From Chloroflexota bacterium (GTDB lineage Bacteria > Chloroflexota > Limnocylindria > Limnocylindrales > CSP1-4), in NCBI GenBank assembly GCA_027457005.1, contig DAIDTV010000054.1:1-8934 (forward strand): DNA of 8,934 nt, given 5' to 3'. The notes beneath the pieces are model-generated. The model had not been told where the DNA came from. It was given only the letters and a program-made list of their open reading frames with translations, and did no database searches. Positions 1-6,440 of the stretch are shown here, piece by piece. The translations under genes were made by a program, and so were the position numbers. The first letter of the stretch is position 1. Every line of letters begins with the position of its first letter.

Positions 1-1
1 G

Positions 2-211
2 TCCGTGGCGGGAGGCGACCCGGGCTCCGCGGTGAGCCTCGAGGCGAGCTCGCCCCCGGATCTCCTGTGCATCGACGGGTACGACATGCTGGCGGCGGGA
101 CCGGCGATCGACTCGGGTGTCGCGCGACTCGCGCCCGGAGGGGTTCGCTGGCTCGCCGATCGGTGGGCCGCCGGCCTCGCGGCCACCGCTGAGCCCCGAG
201 GGCGCCGCTGA
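2..211 (+). CDS. C-terminal fragment of an unidentified protein, cut by the left edge
   Basis: The frame is open from the left edge to a TGA at 209-211 and gives about 69 residues. Third codon positions are strongly G/C-biased, as in the clear genes of this window, which supports real coding. A GTG at position 5 could be read as a start, but nothing resembling a ribosome-binding site can be seen before it, so I read this as the tail of a gene beginning upstream. The end of the protein (CIDGYDML, then GVARLAPGGVRWLADRW) vaguely recalls the C-terminal part of SGNH/GDSL-type esterases, where an Asp-Gly-x-His/Asp segment is followed by a helix containing 'L-x-P-x-G'. That resemblance is weak: the usual catalytic His is Tyr here. 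I therefore assign no function. The gene converges on the glycosyltransferase gene ending at 243. Confidence 0.5.
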   Translation, partial: SVAGGDPGSAVSLEASSPPDLLCIDGYDMLAAGPAIDSGVARLAPGGVRWLADRWAAGLAATAEPRGRR

Positions 212-225
212 GTCCCGAGGGCGCC
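188..225. repeat. Two tandem 19-bp repeats at a convergent gene junction
   Basis: The 19-bp unit GCTGAGYCCCGAGGGCGCC occurs at 188-206 and again immediately at 207-225, with one mismatch (C at 194, T at 213). The repeat spans the stop codon of the left partial gene, so the second copy may be a local duplication that lies partly beyond the coding end. Both copies contain CCGAGGGC, the left arm of the hairpin at 215-237. Confidence 0.6.
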
Positions 226-237
226 GCAGGCCCTCGG
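215..237. terminator. Possible bidirectional hairpin terminator
   Basis: CCGAGGGC (215-222) and GCCCTCGG (230-237) form a perfect 8-bp GC-rich stem with a 7-base loop. The hairpin sits in the short gap between two convergent stop codons (209-211 on + and 243-245 on -), the usual place for a shared terminator. There is no T-tract on either side, so it is not a canonical intrinsic terminator. It could equally be a by-product of the tandem repeat, whose first copy (CCGAGGGC at 196-203) can pair with the same right arm. Confidence 0.35.
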
Positions 238-242
238 CCGGG

Positions 243-1463
243 TCAGGCCCGCGCGAGTTCCCGGACCAGGGCCACGTACCGTTCGGCCTCGCGCTCCCAC
301 GAGAGCGCCCGGACGCGCGCACCTGCCGACGCGATCGTCGCCGCCCGCCCGGCCGGATCGGCCGCCAGCCGGGTCACCGCGTGTGCCAGTGACACCGGGT
401 CCCCCGGCTCGAAGTAGGCGAGCGCCTCCTCGCCGAAGTACCGCTCGACGGTCGGCAGCCGGGACGCGACGACCGGCTTCCCCATCGCCGCGTACTCGAA
501 GATCTTCGTGGAGAGGCTGAAGTCCGTGAACGCGTCCCGGCGCGTGGGTGCCAGCCCCACGTCGGCGTCGGCGATCCGGCCGGCCACCTCCTCGACCGGG
601 ATCCGGCCGTGGAAGCGGACCCGCTCTGCGATCCCCAGTTCGGCCGCGAGCGCGTGCAACAGCGGTTCCGCGTCGCCACGCCCGTACAGGTCGAGCGTGA
701 CGTCCAGCGGCGCCGTGTCGGTGTCGCCCCGCGCCAGCTGCGCCATCGCCCGGATCACCACGTCGAGCTGGTAGAGGGGGGTCAGCGCCCCCGCGTAGAC
801 CAGCCGCAGCCGCCCGTCGGCCATGAACCCGCGATCGGGATGCGCGGACGGGTCGAACCGGTCGGCCCGCGGGCTGTTCAGGACCACGGTGACCTTCGGC
901 GCGGGAACGCCCAGCGACACGAGCCGGTCTCCCAGCGCGTCGTTGACCGTCATGACGTGCGTCGCGAAGCCGATCGACGCCCGCTCCGCAGCGAGGAGCC
1001 CGGCCCGCACCAGGCCGCGGGACGCCGCCGGGAAGCGGCTCCTGAAGAACTCCGGCATGGCCTCGTGCAGGTCGAGGATCACCGGGACGCCGTCCAGCCG
1101 CAGCGGGACCGTGGCGAAGACGAGGGGGTCCGGCAGCGTGGCGACCTGGGCCAGCGCATACCGCCGCCGCGCGTGCAGCCTCGCGGCCGCCACCGTCGAG
1201 CGGGCGAAGAAGGCCGCGTACTCGGCCAGGTAGGTCCCGATCCCGGCACCCTGGTGTCGCTGCACTGACAGCCGGTGGACCTGGACGCCGTCGAGCCCCT
1301 CGCACGCGGACGCTCCGGGCTTCCGCAGCCCCAGCACGTCGACCGGCAGCCCCGCGGCGACGAGTGCCTCCGCCTGCCGCCGGACCCGGGGGTCCTCCTC
1401 GTAGTAGGAATGCGTGACGATCAGGATCCGGGGATGCGCGCCGGCGGAGGTCACGGCCGGCAT
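243..1463 (-). CDS. GT-B fold glycosyltransferase (group 1 / GT4-like)
   Basis: A 406-residue cytoplasmic or membrane-associated glycosyltransferase, likely transferring a sugar from a nucleotide-sugar donor to a growing lipid-linked glycan. The N-terminal acceptor domain starts with RILIVTHSYYEEDPRVRRQA (residues 12-31) and includes ILDLHEAMPEFF (129-140), a pattern typical of this family. The C-terminal donor domain begins near LRLVYAGAL (219-227) and carries STKIFEYAAMGKPVVASRLP (318-337); Glu323 occupies the position of a conserved donor-site acidic residue. Length is normal for the family. It is the last gene of the leftward wzm-wzt unit, 39 bp after the ATPase stop, so its product probably contributes to the polymer exported by that transporter. 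The ATG at 1463 has only a distant GGAG (13-base spacer). A GTG three codons later (1454) is a possible alternative if the TAGCAT at 1462-1467 is a promoter element. Donor, acceptor and linkage cannot be told. Confidence 0.93.
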   Translation of the reverse strand: MPAVTSAGAHPRILIVTHSYYEEDPRVRRQAEALVAAGLPVDVLGLRKPGASACEGLDGVQVHRLSVQRHQGAGIGTYLAEYAAFFARSTVAAARLHARRRYALAQVATLPDPLVFATVPLRLDGVPVILDLHEAMPEFFRSRFPAASRGLVRAGLLAAERASIGFATHVMTVNDALGDRLVSLGVPAPKVTVVLNSPRADRFDPSAHPDRGFMADGRLRLVYAGALTPLYQLDVVIRAMAQLARGDTDTAPLDVTLDLYGRGDAEPLLHALAAELGIAERVRFHGRIPVEEVAGRIADADVGLAPTRRDAFTDFSLSTKIFEYAAMGKPVVASRLPTVERYFGEEALAYFEPGDPVSLAHAVTRLAADPAGRAATIASAGARVRALSWEREAERYVALVRELARA

Positions 1464-1470
1464 GCTACCG
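1461..1470 (-). promoter_or_regulatory. CGGTAGCATG motif, possible internal promoter of the glycosyltransferase gene
   Basis: On the minus strand the sequence CGGTAGCATG ends in the annotated ATG of the glycosyltransferase gene. TAGCAT (1467-1462) matches four of six bases of a sigma-70-type -10 hexamer and fits a TAnnnT pattern. An in-frame GTG at 1454-1452 begins seven bases after TAGCAT, the distance expected for a leaderless start. The same 10-mer recurs at 3233-3242 and 7473-7482. No convincing -35 element is seen. Function is inferred. Confidence 0.3.
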
Positions 1471-1502
1471 CAGCCACTCCGTGAAGCCGGGCCGGCGGCG
1501 CG

Positions 1503-2339
1503 CTACGAGGAGGCGACCTCGTCCAGCCTGACCGGCGGCGGCAGCCCGGCCGCCTCCCGGGCGGCCTCCTCCTCGGCCAGTCGGGCCTTGCGCTTCCGGA
1601 CGCGGTCCTTGTAGAACTCGACGGTCGCCTGCGGCTCGCCCTCGTAGAGCACCTGCCCGAGCTCCATCAGGATCGCACGGTTGCAGTACTCCGACACCGA
1701 GTTCAGATCGTGGGTGACCAGGACGATCGCCCGCGCCCGGCCGACGAGGTCGCGAATCCGCTGCTGGCTCCTGGCGCGGAAGTCCTCGTCGCCCGTGCCG
1801 AGCACCTCGTCGAGCAGCAGGATGTCCGGAGCGATGGCGGTCGCGATCGAGAAACCGAGGCGCGCCCGCATCCCGGAGGAGTAGGTCCGCACCGGCGCGT
1901 CGATGAAGGGACCGATGTCCGCGAACTCGATGATCGAGGGGGTCAGCTCGCGCATGACGCGGTGGCGGATTCCCATGAATGCACCGATCAGCGCGATGTT
2001 CTCCCGCCCCGAGACCTCCATCTCGAACCCGGCACCCAGCGTCAGCAGCGACGAGACCCGCCCGCTCACGCGGATCGAGCCCTCGTCCGGGGCCAGGATC
2101 CCGGCAAGCGCCAGCAGCAGCGTGCTCTTGCCCGCACCGTTGGGACCGAGCACGCCGAGCGATTCCCCGTGGGCGATCCTGAAGTCGACGTGGCGGAGGG
2201 CCCAGAAGAAACGGTCGTCGCGTTGCCGGCGGCCGACCCATTCGGCAAGGGATCCCTTGATCGTGGTGCGTCGCGTCAGGTGCAGGTTGTAGCGGACCCC
2301 GAGGTCGCGGACGTCGATCGCGTAGCCAGTGGCGGGCAT
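1503..2339 (-). CDS. wzt: ABC transporter ATP-binding protein for polysaccharide export (Wzt/TagH/KpsT type)
   Basis: A 278-residue nucleotide-binding subunit that would power export of a lipid-linked polysaccharide through the adjacent permease. Motifs in order: Walker A GPNGAGKST (65-73); TLGAGFEMEVSGRENI (100-115), characteristic of polysaccharide-export ATPases; ABC signature TYSSGMRARLGFS (152-164); Walker B ILLLDE (173-178) followed by VLGTGDEDF, again typical of this subfamily; and the H-loop His210 in VTHDLNSV. All catalytic elements are intact. After about residue 242 there is only a short charged tail, so the large C-terminal carbohydrate-binding domain of O9a-type Wzt is absent. 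The start at 2339 is set by the TGATG overlap with the permease stop, which implies translational coupling. The frame stays open upstream to 3014, but that part is antisense-like shadow inside the permease gene. The symbol is by family; tagH would serve equally. Confidence 0.95.
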   Translation of the reverse strand: MPATGYAIDVRDLGVRYNLHLTRRTTIKGSLAEWVGRRQRDDRFFWALRHVDFRIAHGESLGVLGPNGAGKSTLLLALAGILAPDEGSIRVSGRVSSLLTLGAGFEMEVSGRENIALIGAFMGIRHRVMRELTPSIIEFADIGPFIDAPVRTYSSGMRARLGFSIATAIAPDILLLDEVLGTGDEDFRARSQQRIRDLVGRARAIVLVTHDLNSVSEYCNRAILMELGQVLYEGEPQATVEFYKDRVRKRKARLAEEEAAREAAGLPPPVRLDEVASS

Positions 2340-3220
2340 CAGAGGATCTTCGCGAAGCCGGTCTCGATCCGCTTGAAGACCCAGATCGAGAACCCGAGGA
2401 GGACGAGGGAGACGGTGAGCACGACGCCGAGCCCGATCCAGTCGGGGGACGTGCCGTAGTAGGCCACGTTGCGGTAGGAGGTCAGGATGTAGGTGAACGG
2501 GTTGAGGCCGAGCACGTACCCGAAGATGCTGCCCTTCAGCGCGCTGACCGCGTAGATCGCGGGCGACATGTAGAACCACACGCGGGTGACGTGGCGCAGC
2601 AGGTTCTGCACGTCGCGGTAGAAGGCGTTGAGGCCGGAGAAGAGGATCGCCAGCGCCAGGGTGAAGACGTACTGCACGGCGGCGATGGCCGGGAGCGTCA
2701 GCAGCCAGGGGCTGAGGCGACCGGGGTACACGAGGTAGAGCACGGCCAGCGACAGCAGCCCGAAGCCGAAGGTGATCGTCCCCGCGAGGGTCGAGGCGGC
2801 CGGCAGCACGAGCTTGGGGAACTGGATCTGGCGGATCAGGTTGCCGCGAGCCGTCACCGACGTGGTGGCATCCAGCAGGGACGTCGAGAACCACTGCCAC
2901 GGCAGGATCGCCGCGAAGAGGAAGAGCGGCGCGTCGGGGATGCTTCTCTGGAAGACCACCGTGACCAGGATCGAATAGATGGCCATCGAGAAGAAGGGAT
3001 CGATGAGCCACCACAGCTGCCCGATGACGGTGTCAGCGTGGGTGCGCTTCAGGTCGGTCCCCACCAGGTACTGGAGCAGACGCCCCCGCGTCCGCAGATC
3101 CTGGAGTCCCCGGATCACCAGTCGGACGCCGTCGAGGCGCATGAACAGCTCGCGAAAGCCGGGGGGCCGTTGGGCCGCGGCGGGTCGGGCGTCGGGAGCC
3201 ACCCGGGCGGGAGTCGTCAT
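2339..3220 (-). CDS. wzm: ABC-2 type polysaccharide export permease (Wzm/TagG type)
   Basis: A 293-residue integral membrane subunit that forms the translocation path for a polysaccharide with the Wzt-like ATPase. About six hydrophobic segments are visible near residues 69-90, 100-117, 141-165, 173-197, 212-228 and 262-283. Family hallmarks include GQLWWLIDPFFSMAIY (67-82), GNLIRQIQFPKLVLP (126-140) and FYRDVQNLLRHVTRVWFYMSP (200-220, read as overlapping short motifs). The stop shares one base with the ATPase start. The start is uncertain: I chose the ATG at 3220. Alternatives are the ATG at 3241 (seven residues longer) and at 3142 (shorter, just before the conserved part). None has a strong ribosome-binding site. 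The frame continues open to 3598, but that extension is low-complexity and would overlap the divergent UPF0182 gene. It is probably the first gene of the leftward export unit. Confidence 0.93.
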   Translation of the reverse strand: MTTPARVAPDARPAAAQRPPGFRELFMRLDGVRLVIRGLQDLRTRGRLLQYLVGTDLKRTHADTVIGQLWWLIDPFFSMAIYSILVTVVFQRSIPDAPLFLFAAILPWQWFSTSLLDATTSVTARGNLIRQIQFPKLVLPAASTLAGTITFGFGLLSLAVLYLVYPGRLSPWLLTLPAIAAVQYVFTLALAILFSGLNAFYRDVQNLLRHVTRVWFYMSPAIYAVSALKGSIFGYVLGLNPFTYILTSYRNVAYYGTSPDWIGLGVVLTVSLVLLGFSIWVFKRIETGFAKIL

Positions 3221-3231
3221 TGGCAGGCGGA

Positions 3232-3243
3232 ACGGTAGCATGG
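3232..3243 (+). promoter_or_regulatory. ACGGTAGCATGG motif upstream of wzm and UPF0182
   Basis: The 12-mer is identical to the one at 7472-7483, and its inner 10 bases match 1461-1470 on the minus strand. It lies 11 bases upstream of the proposed wzm start and about 155 bases upstream of UPF0182. One strand reads TAGCAT and the other TACCGT, both fitting TAnnnT, so it could serve either direction. The promoter role is inferred. Confidence 0.3.
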
Positions 3244-3245
3244 GC

Positions 3246-3283
3246 TGCCCGGGCACGTCGCCCCGGCCCGGGCAGGCCTGCCC
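3246..3283. repeat. Pair of perfect palindromes, candidate operator
   Basis: TGCCCGGGCA (3246-3255) and GGGCAGGCCTGCCC (3270-3283) are both perfect inverted repeats, with centres 26 bp apart (about two and a half helical turns). They share the half-site GGGCA/TGCCC. Their place just upstream of wzm and between divergent genes is where a dimeric repressor or activator could bind. In GC-rich DNA such palindromes also arise by chance, so the operator reading is tentative. Confidence 0.3.
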
Positions 3284-3304
3284 TGCGCGGCCGCGTCGCT
3301 CCGT

Positions 3305-3330
3305 CCCGACGGCACCGGACCCGACGGCAC
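3305..3330 (+). repeat. 11-bp direct repeat upstream of the UPF0182 gene
   Basis: CCCGACGGCAC occurs at 3305-3315 and 3320-3330, a 15-bp period with a four-base spacer (CGGA). It is about 70-95 bases before the UPF0182 start. Short direct repeats in this position can be binding sites for response regulators. No regulator gene is present in the window to link to it. Confidence 0.35.
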
Positions 3331-3375
3331 GGGGCGGAGGCTCCGGCATCGGAGTACTGTGTCGCACTGGTCCCC

Positions 3376-3384
3376 AGGAAGGAG
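3376..3384 (+). promoter_or_regulatory. Ribosome-binding site of the UPF0182 gene
   Basis: AGGAAGGAG is the clearest Shine-Dalgarno-like sequence in the window. The spacer to the ATG at 3399 is 14 bases, longer than usual. An in-frame stop TAG at 3387-3389 blocks any earlier start. The next codon, CTG at 3390, is in frame with a five-base spacer and could be a rare non-ATG start adding three residues. Confidence 0.6.
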
Positions 3385-3398
3385 CGTAGCTGCGCGAC

Positions 3399-6300
3399 AT
3401 GGCTTCAGAGCGACCACCGGACGACACCCGCTTCGAGGGCATCGGCGACTGGCTGGTGAGCCGCGGCCAGGACGCACTCACCCGCGGCGCCGGGAAACGC
3501 CCGCGGGGGACGGGTCCCGGTCGCCCGGGACGCCGGCGCCTGGTGCGGGCCGCGGTGGCCGTGGTCGTCGTGCTCGCGCTCGCCTGGATCGTGCTCAACT
3601 TCCTGTCCGGGCCGGTGGCCGCCTACCTGTGGTTCCAGAGCGTGGGGTTCGGCACCGCCTGGACCGACCAGTTCGGGTACTCCGTCGCGCTCTTCGTCGC
3701 CGGGCTGGGCGGCGGCGCGATCATCCTGCTGGCGAACGTGGCCGTCGCCTGGCGCCTCGGCCTCGACCCGACCGATGCGGACGTGGCGGCACACGGCCGT
3801 GCCCGGCCCGGCAGCGCGCGGGGTGAGGCATGGCTCGTCGCGGCGGCGAATCTCCCGCGCGGGACCGTCCGCCGGTTGCTGGTCCTGGTGGCCCTCCTGC
3901 TCGGCCTGGTCCTCGGCTTCTACCTGTCGGGGTCGTGGCAGACCGTGGCGCTGTGGCTGCACCGCGTGCCGTACGCGCGGTCGGGGGCGGCGGTCGTCGA
4001 CCCGGTCTTCGGCCTGGACCTGGGCTGGTGGATGTTCACCCTGCCGCTGCTGCACCTGGCGGCCGCGGTGGCCGGTGGCCTGCTCCTGGCGAGCCTGCTC
4101 CTGGCCGGTGCCGCGTACGGCGCGGCGGCGGTGCGAGGAGCGGACGGGACGCGCCGCGGCCCCCTGCTCCACCTCGCGGTGCTGGGCGGGCTGCTGCTGG
4201 CCGATGTCGCGGTCGTGCAGTGGTTGGGCCGGTACGACCTCTCGTACGCACAGAACGGCTTCGTCACGGGCGTCGGGGCCACGGACGCCGCGGTGCGCCT
4301 GCCGCTGGCCGCGCTGACGGCGGCGGTGACGGCGATCGGCGCGGTGGTCCTGGTGCTGCTGGCGCTGGTCCGCGACGGACGACTCGCGCGCCGCGTGGCG
4401 ATGGCGGGCGGGGCCCTGTACCTCGTCCTCCTGGTTGCCGGTGCCGTGCTCCCCCTGGCCTATCAGAAGCTCGTCGTGCAGCCCGGCCAGAACCTGGCCG
4501 AGGCACCGTACATCGCCAACAACATCGCCATGACCAGGCGCGCCTTTGCGCTGGACACGTGGAGCGTCTCGTCCGACACGGTCCACTCGGGGCTGACCGC
4601 CGCCGACGTGAGCAACGACCAGACCACCTTCGACAACGCGCGGCTCTGGGACGCCCGACCCCTGGCGGCAACTCTCGATCAGCTACAGACCGTGCGCCAG
4701 TACTACACCTTCACGTCGGTCAACATCGACCGCTACACGATCAACGGCCAGCCCACCGAGGTCATGCTCTCCGCGCGGGAGATGGCCCTCTCCAAGGGCC
4801 TGTCGAACCCGTCGTGGATCGCGTCCCACGTCCTCTACACGCACGGGTACGGCCTGGCCATGGTGCCCGTGAACGCCGTCGACGCGAACGGCCTGCCCCA
4901 CCTGATCATCGAGAACCTGCCGGTGACCGAGTCGCCCGGGGCGCCGGTCGTCACGCAGCCGCGCATCTACTTCGGACAGCGTCCCTCGAGCTGGGTGCTG
5001 GTCGATGCGAGGAGCGCCGAGTTCGACTACCCGTCGAGCACCGGCAACGGCAGCGACGTGGACACGCGGTACACCGGGAGCGCGGGGCTGGCGGTGGGTT
5101 CGCCCGCGGAGCGCCTCTTCTGGGCATGGAGCCTGGGCGACCTCAACCTGGCGATCAGCGACCAGGTGACCCCGCAGACGAAGCTCCTGCTGCACCGCAG
5201 CCTGGCGGATCGGCTGGGCACGCTCGCCCCGTTCCTCGCGCTCGACGGGGACCCGTACGTGGCGATTGCGCCCAACGGGCACCTCGTCTACGTGCAGGAC
5301 GCGTACACCATCACGGGTGCCGTGCCCGACGCGAGCTCGTACACCGACACCACGCTCGCCGCGACCTACGACTACATCCGCAACAGCGTGAAGATCACCG
5401 TCGACGCCTACGACGGCACCATCCACCTGTACGTGGCGGACCCCTCCGATCCGCTGCTCCGGGCCTGGGAGGGCATCTTCCCCACCATGTTCGAGCCGCT
5501 CTCGGCGATGCCGGCGGGGCTCCAGGCACACCTGCGCACGCCCGAGAGCATGTTCAACGCCCAGACGCAGATGTACGCCACCTACCACGTGACCGACGTC
5601 GCCAGCTTCTACAAGAGCGACAACCTCTGGACGGTCCCCTCGGTCACCGTCGGCACCACCCAGGTGCTGCCGCCGCAGGCCTACTACGTGGAGATGCGGC
5701 TCCCCGGCCAGAGCCGGCCGGAGTTCGTGCTGGTCCAGCCGATGGTGCCGGCGTCCCGGCCCAACATGATCGCCTGGGTGGCGGCACGCAACGATGGGAC
5801 GGCACGCGGCCAGGTGGCCGTCTACGAACTGCCTGCCAACGTCAGCATCCAGGGGCCGACGCAGGTCCAGTCCCGCATCGAGCAGGACCCCGTGATCAGC
5901 GGGCAGATCAGCCTGTGGAACCAGAGCGGATCGCAGGTGATCCGGGGCAGCATGCTGGTCATCCCCGTGGGCTCCTCGTTCGTGTACCTCGAGCCGATCT
6001 ACCTGCAGTCCAACAGTTCGGCGTTCCCGCAGCTGACCAAGGTCGTGGTCGCGTCCTCGCAGACGGTCGGCTGGGGCGATACCCTCCAGCAGGCGCTCCA
6101 GGAGGTGGTCACCGACACCGGAACCGGCGGCCAGACGGCCGCGGGGGGTGGCACGGCAACGGGCGGTGGCGGCTCTACCGCCGCGACGCCCAGCCCCTCA
6201 CCGGGCGCCACGAGCGGCCTGCCCACCAACGCGGCCGGCCTCATCCAGTACATCGACACGCACTTCGCGGCCGCCAAGGCGGACCAGGCCAGCGGCAACT

Positions 6301-6419
6301 TCGTGGGCTACGGCCAGGAGATGCAGCGGGTCCAGGACGCGCTGGACGCCCTGACCGCGCTCACGGGCGGGGCCTCCGCACAGCCGGCTCCCGCCCCGTC
6401 GACTTCGCCGACGCCGTAG
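3399..6419 (+). CDS. UPF0182-family large membrane protein
   Basis: A 1006-residue protein matching the UPF0182 (Pfam PF03699) architecture in length and layout. After a basic N-terminal stretch (residues about 30-50), seven hydrophobic segments follow near 49-70, 93-117, 158-178, 209-240, 258-276, 300-324 and 334-354. A large soluble region of about 550 residues comes next, predicted to lie outside the membrane. It opens with QNLAEAPYIANNIAMTR (364-380), a hallmark stretch of the family. A Gly/Thr/Ser/Pro-rich linker (about 906-943) leads to a final helical segment, LIQYIDTHF to LDALTAL (948-988), which fits the family's usual C-terminal helix, and a Pro/Ser-rich tail. The biochemical role of the family is not established. 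Start is the ATG at 3399, fixed within three codons by an upstream in-frame TAG. It is divergent from the exporter genes and convergent with the deacetylase-like gene, with only 21 bp between stops. Confidence 0.95.
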   Translation: MASERPPDDTRFEGIGDWLVSRGQDALTRGAGKRPRGTGPGRPGRRRLVRAAVAVVVVLALAWIVLNFLSGPVAAYLWFQSVGFGTAWTDQFGYSVALFVAGLGGGAIILLANVAVAWRLGLDPTDADVAAHGRARPGSARGEAWLVAAANLPRGTVRRLLVLVALLLGLVLGFYLSGSWQTVALWLHRVPYARSGAAVVDPVFGLDLGWWMFTLPLLHLAAAVAGGLLLASLLLAGAAYGAAAVRGADGTRRGPLLHLAVLGGLLLADVAVVQWLGRYDLSYAQNGFVTGVGATDAAVRLPLAALTAAVTAIGAVVLVLLALVRDGRLARRVAMAGGALYLVLLVAGAVLPLAYQKLVVQPGQNLAEAPYIANNIAMTRRAFALDTWSVSSDTVHSGLTAADVSNDQTTFDNARLWDARPLAATLDQLQTVRQYYTFTSVNIDRYTINGQPTEVMLSAREMALSKGLSNPSWIASHVLYTHGYGLAMVPVNAVDANGLPHLIIENLPVTESPGAPVVTQPRIYFGQRPSSWVLVDARSAEFDYPSSTGNGSDVDTRYTGSAGLAVGSPAERLFWAWSLGDLNLAISDQVTPQTKLLLHRSLADRLGTLAPFLALDGDPYVAIAPNGHLVYVQDAYTITGAVPDASSYTDTTLAATYDYIRNSVKITVDAYDGTIHLYVADPSDPLLRAWEGIFPTMFEPLSAMPAGLQAHLRTPESMFNAQTQMYATYHVTDVASFYKSDNLWTVPSVTVGTTQVLPPQAYYVEMRLPGQSRPEFVLVQPMVPASRPNMIAWVAARNDGTARGQVAVYELPANVSIQGPTQVQSRIEQDPVISGQISLWNQSGSQVIRGSMLVIPVGSSFVYLEPIYLQSNSSAFPQLTKVVVASSQTVGWGDTLQQALQEVVTDTGTGGQTAAGGGTATGGGGSTAATPSPSPGATSGLPTNAAGLIQYIDTHFAAAKADQASGNFVGYGQEMQRVQDALDALTALTGGASAQPAPAPSTSPTP

Positions 6420-6440
6420 CCCGGCGCGGGACACTCGGGA

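Larger units (their letters stand above)
3221..3398. promoter_or_regulatory. Divergent intergenic region between wzm and the UPF0182 gene
   Basis: This 178-bp stretch must hold the promoters of both the leftward export unit and the rightward UPF0182 gene. It contains the ACGGTAGCATGG motif (3232-3243), two perfect palindromes (3246-3255 and 3270-3283), an 11-bp direct repeat (3305-3315 and 3320-3330) and a strong purine-rich site before UPF0182 (3376-3384). Read leftwards, TACCGT (3237-3232) lies 11 bases before the wzm ATG at 3220. Read rightwards, TAGCAT (3236-3241) or TACTGT (3355-3360) could be -10 elements for UPF0182. No clear TTGACA-like -35 was found for any of them. Confidence 0.6.

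Noticed and set aside
609..1268. Plus-strand open frame of 219 codons antisense to the glycosyltransferase
   Set aside because: Its composition (Arg, Gln, Pro, Val-rich with no motif) is that of an antisense shadow, and the minus-strand frame carries clear glycosyltransferase motifs.
2340..3014. Upstream extension of the wzt frame through the permease gene
   Set aside because: The extension is a Arg/Pro/His-rich shadow of wzm in another frame. The ATPase fold begins just after the ATG at 2339, which overlaps the wzm stop.
3221..3598. N-terminal extension of the wzm frame up to an ATG at 3598
   Set aside because: The extra 126 residues are low-complexity Thr/Arg/Pro sequence with no family match, and they would overlap the divergent UPF0182 gene on the opposite strand. 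The conserved permease starts after about residue 25 of the chosen protein.
6412..6426. Short hairpin CGCCG / CGGCG around the UPF0182 stop codon
   Set aside because: Only a 5-bp stem with no T-tract. In DNA this rich in G and C such stems are common, so I do not call a terminator in the 21-bp convergent gap.
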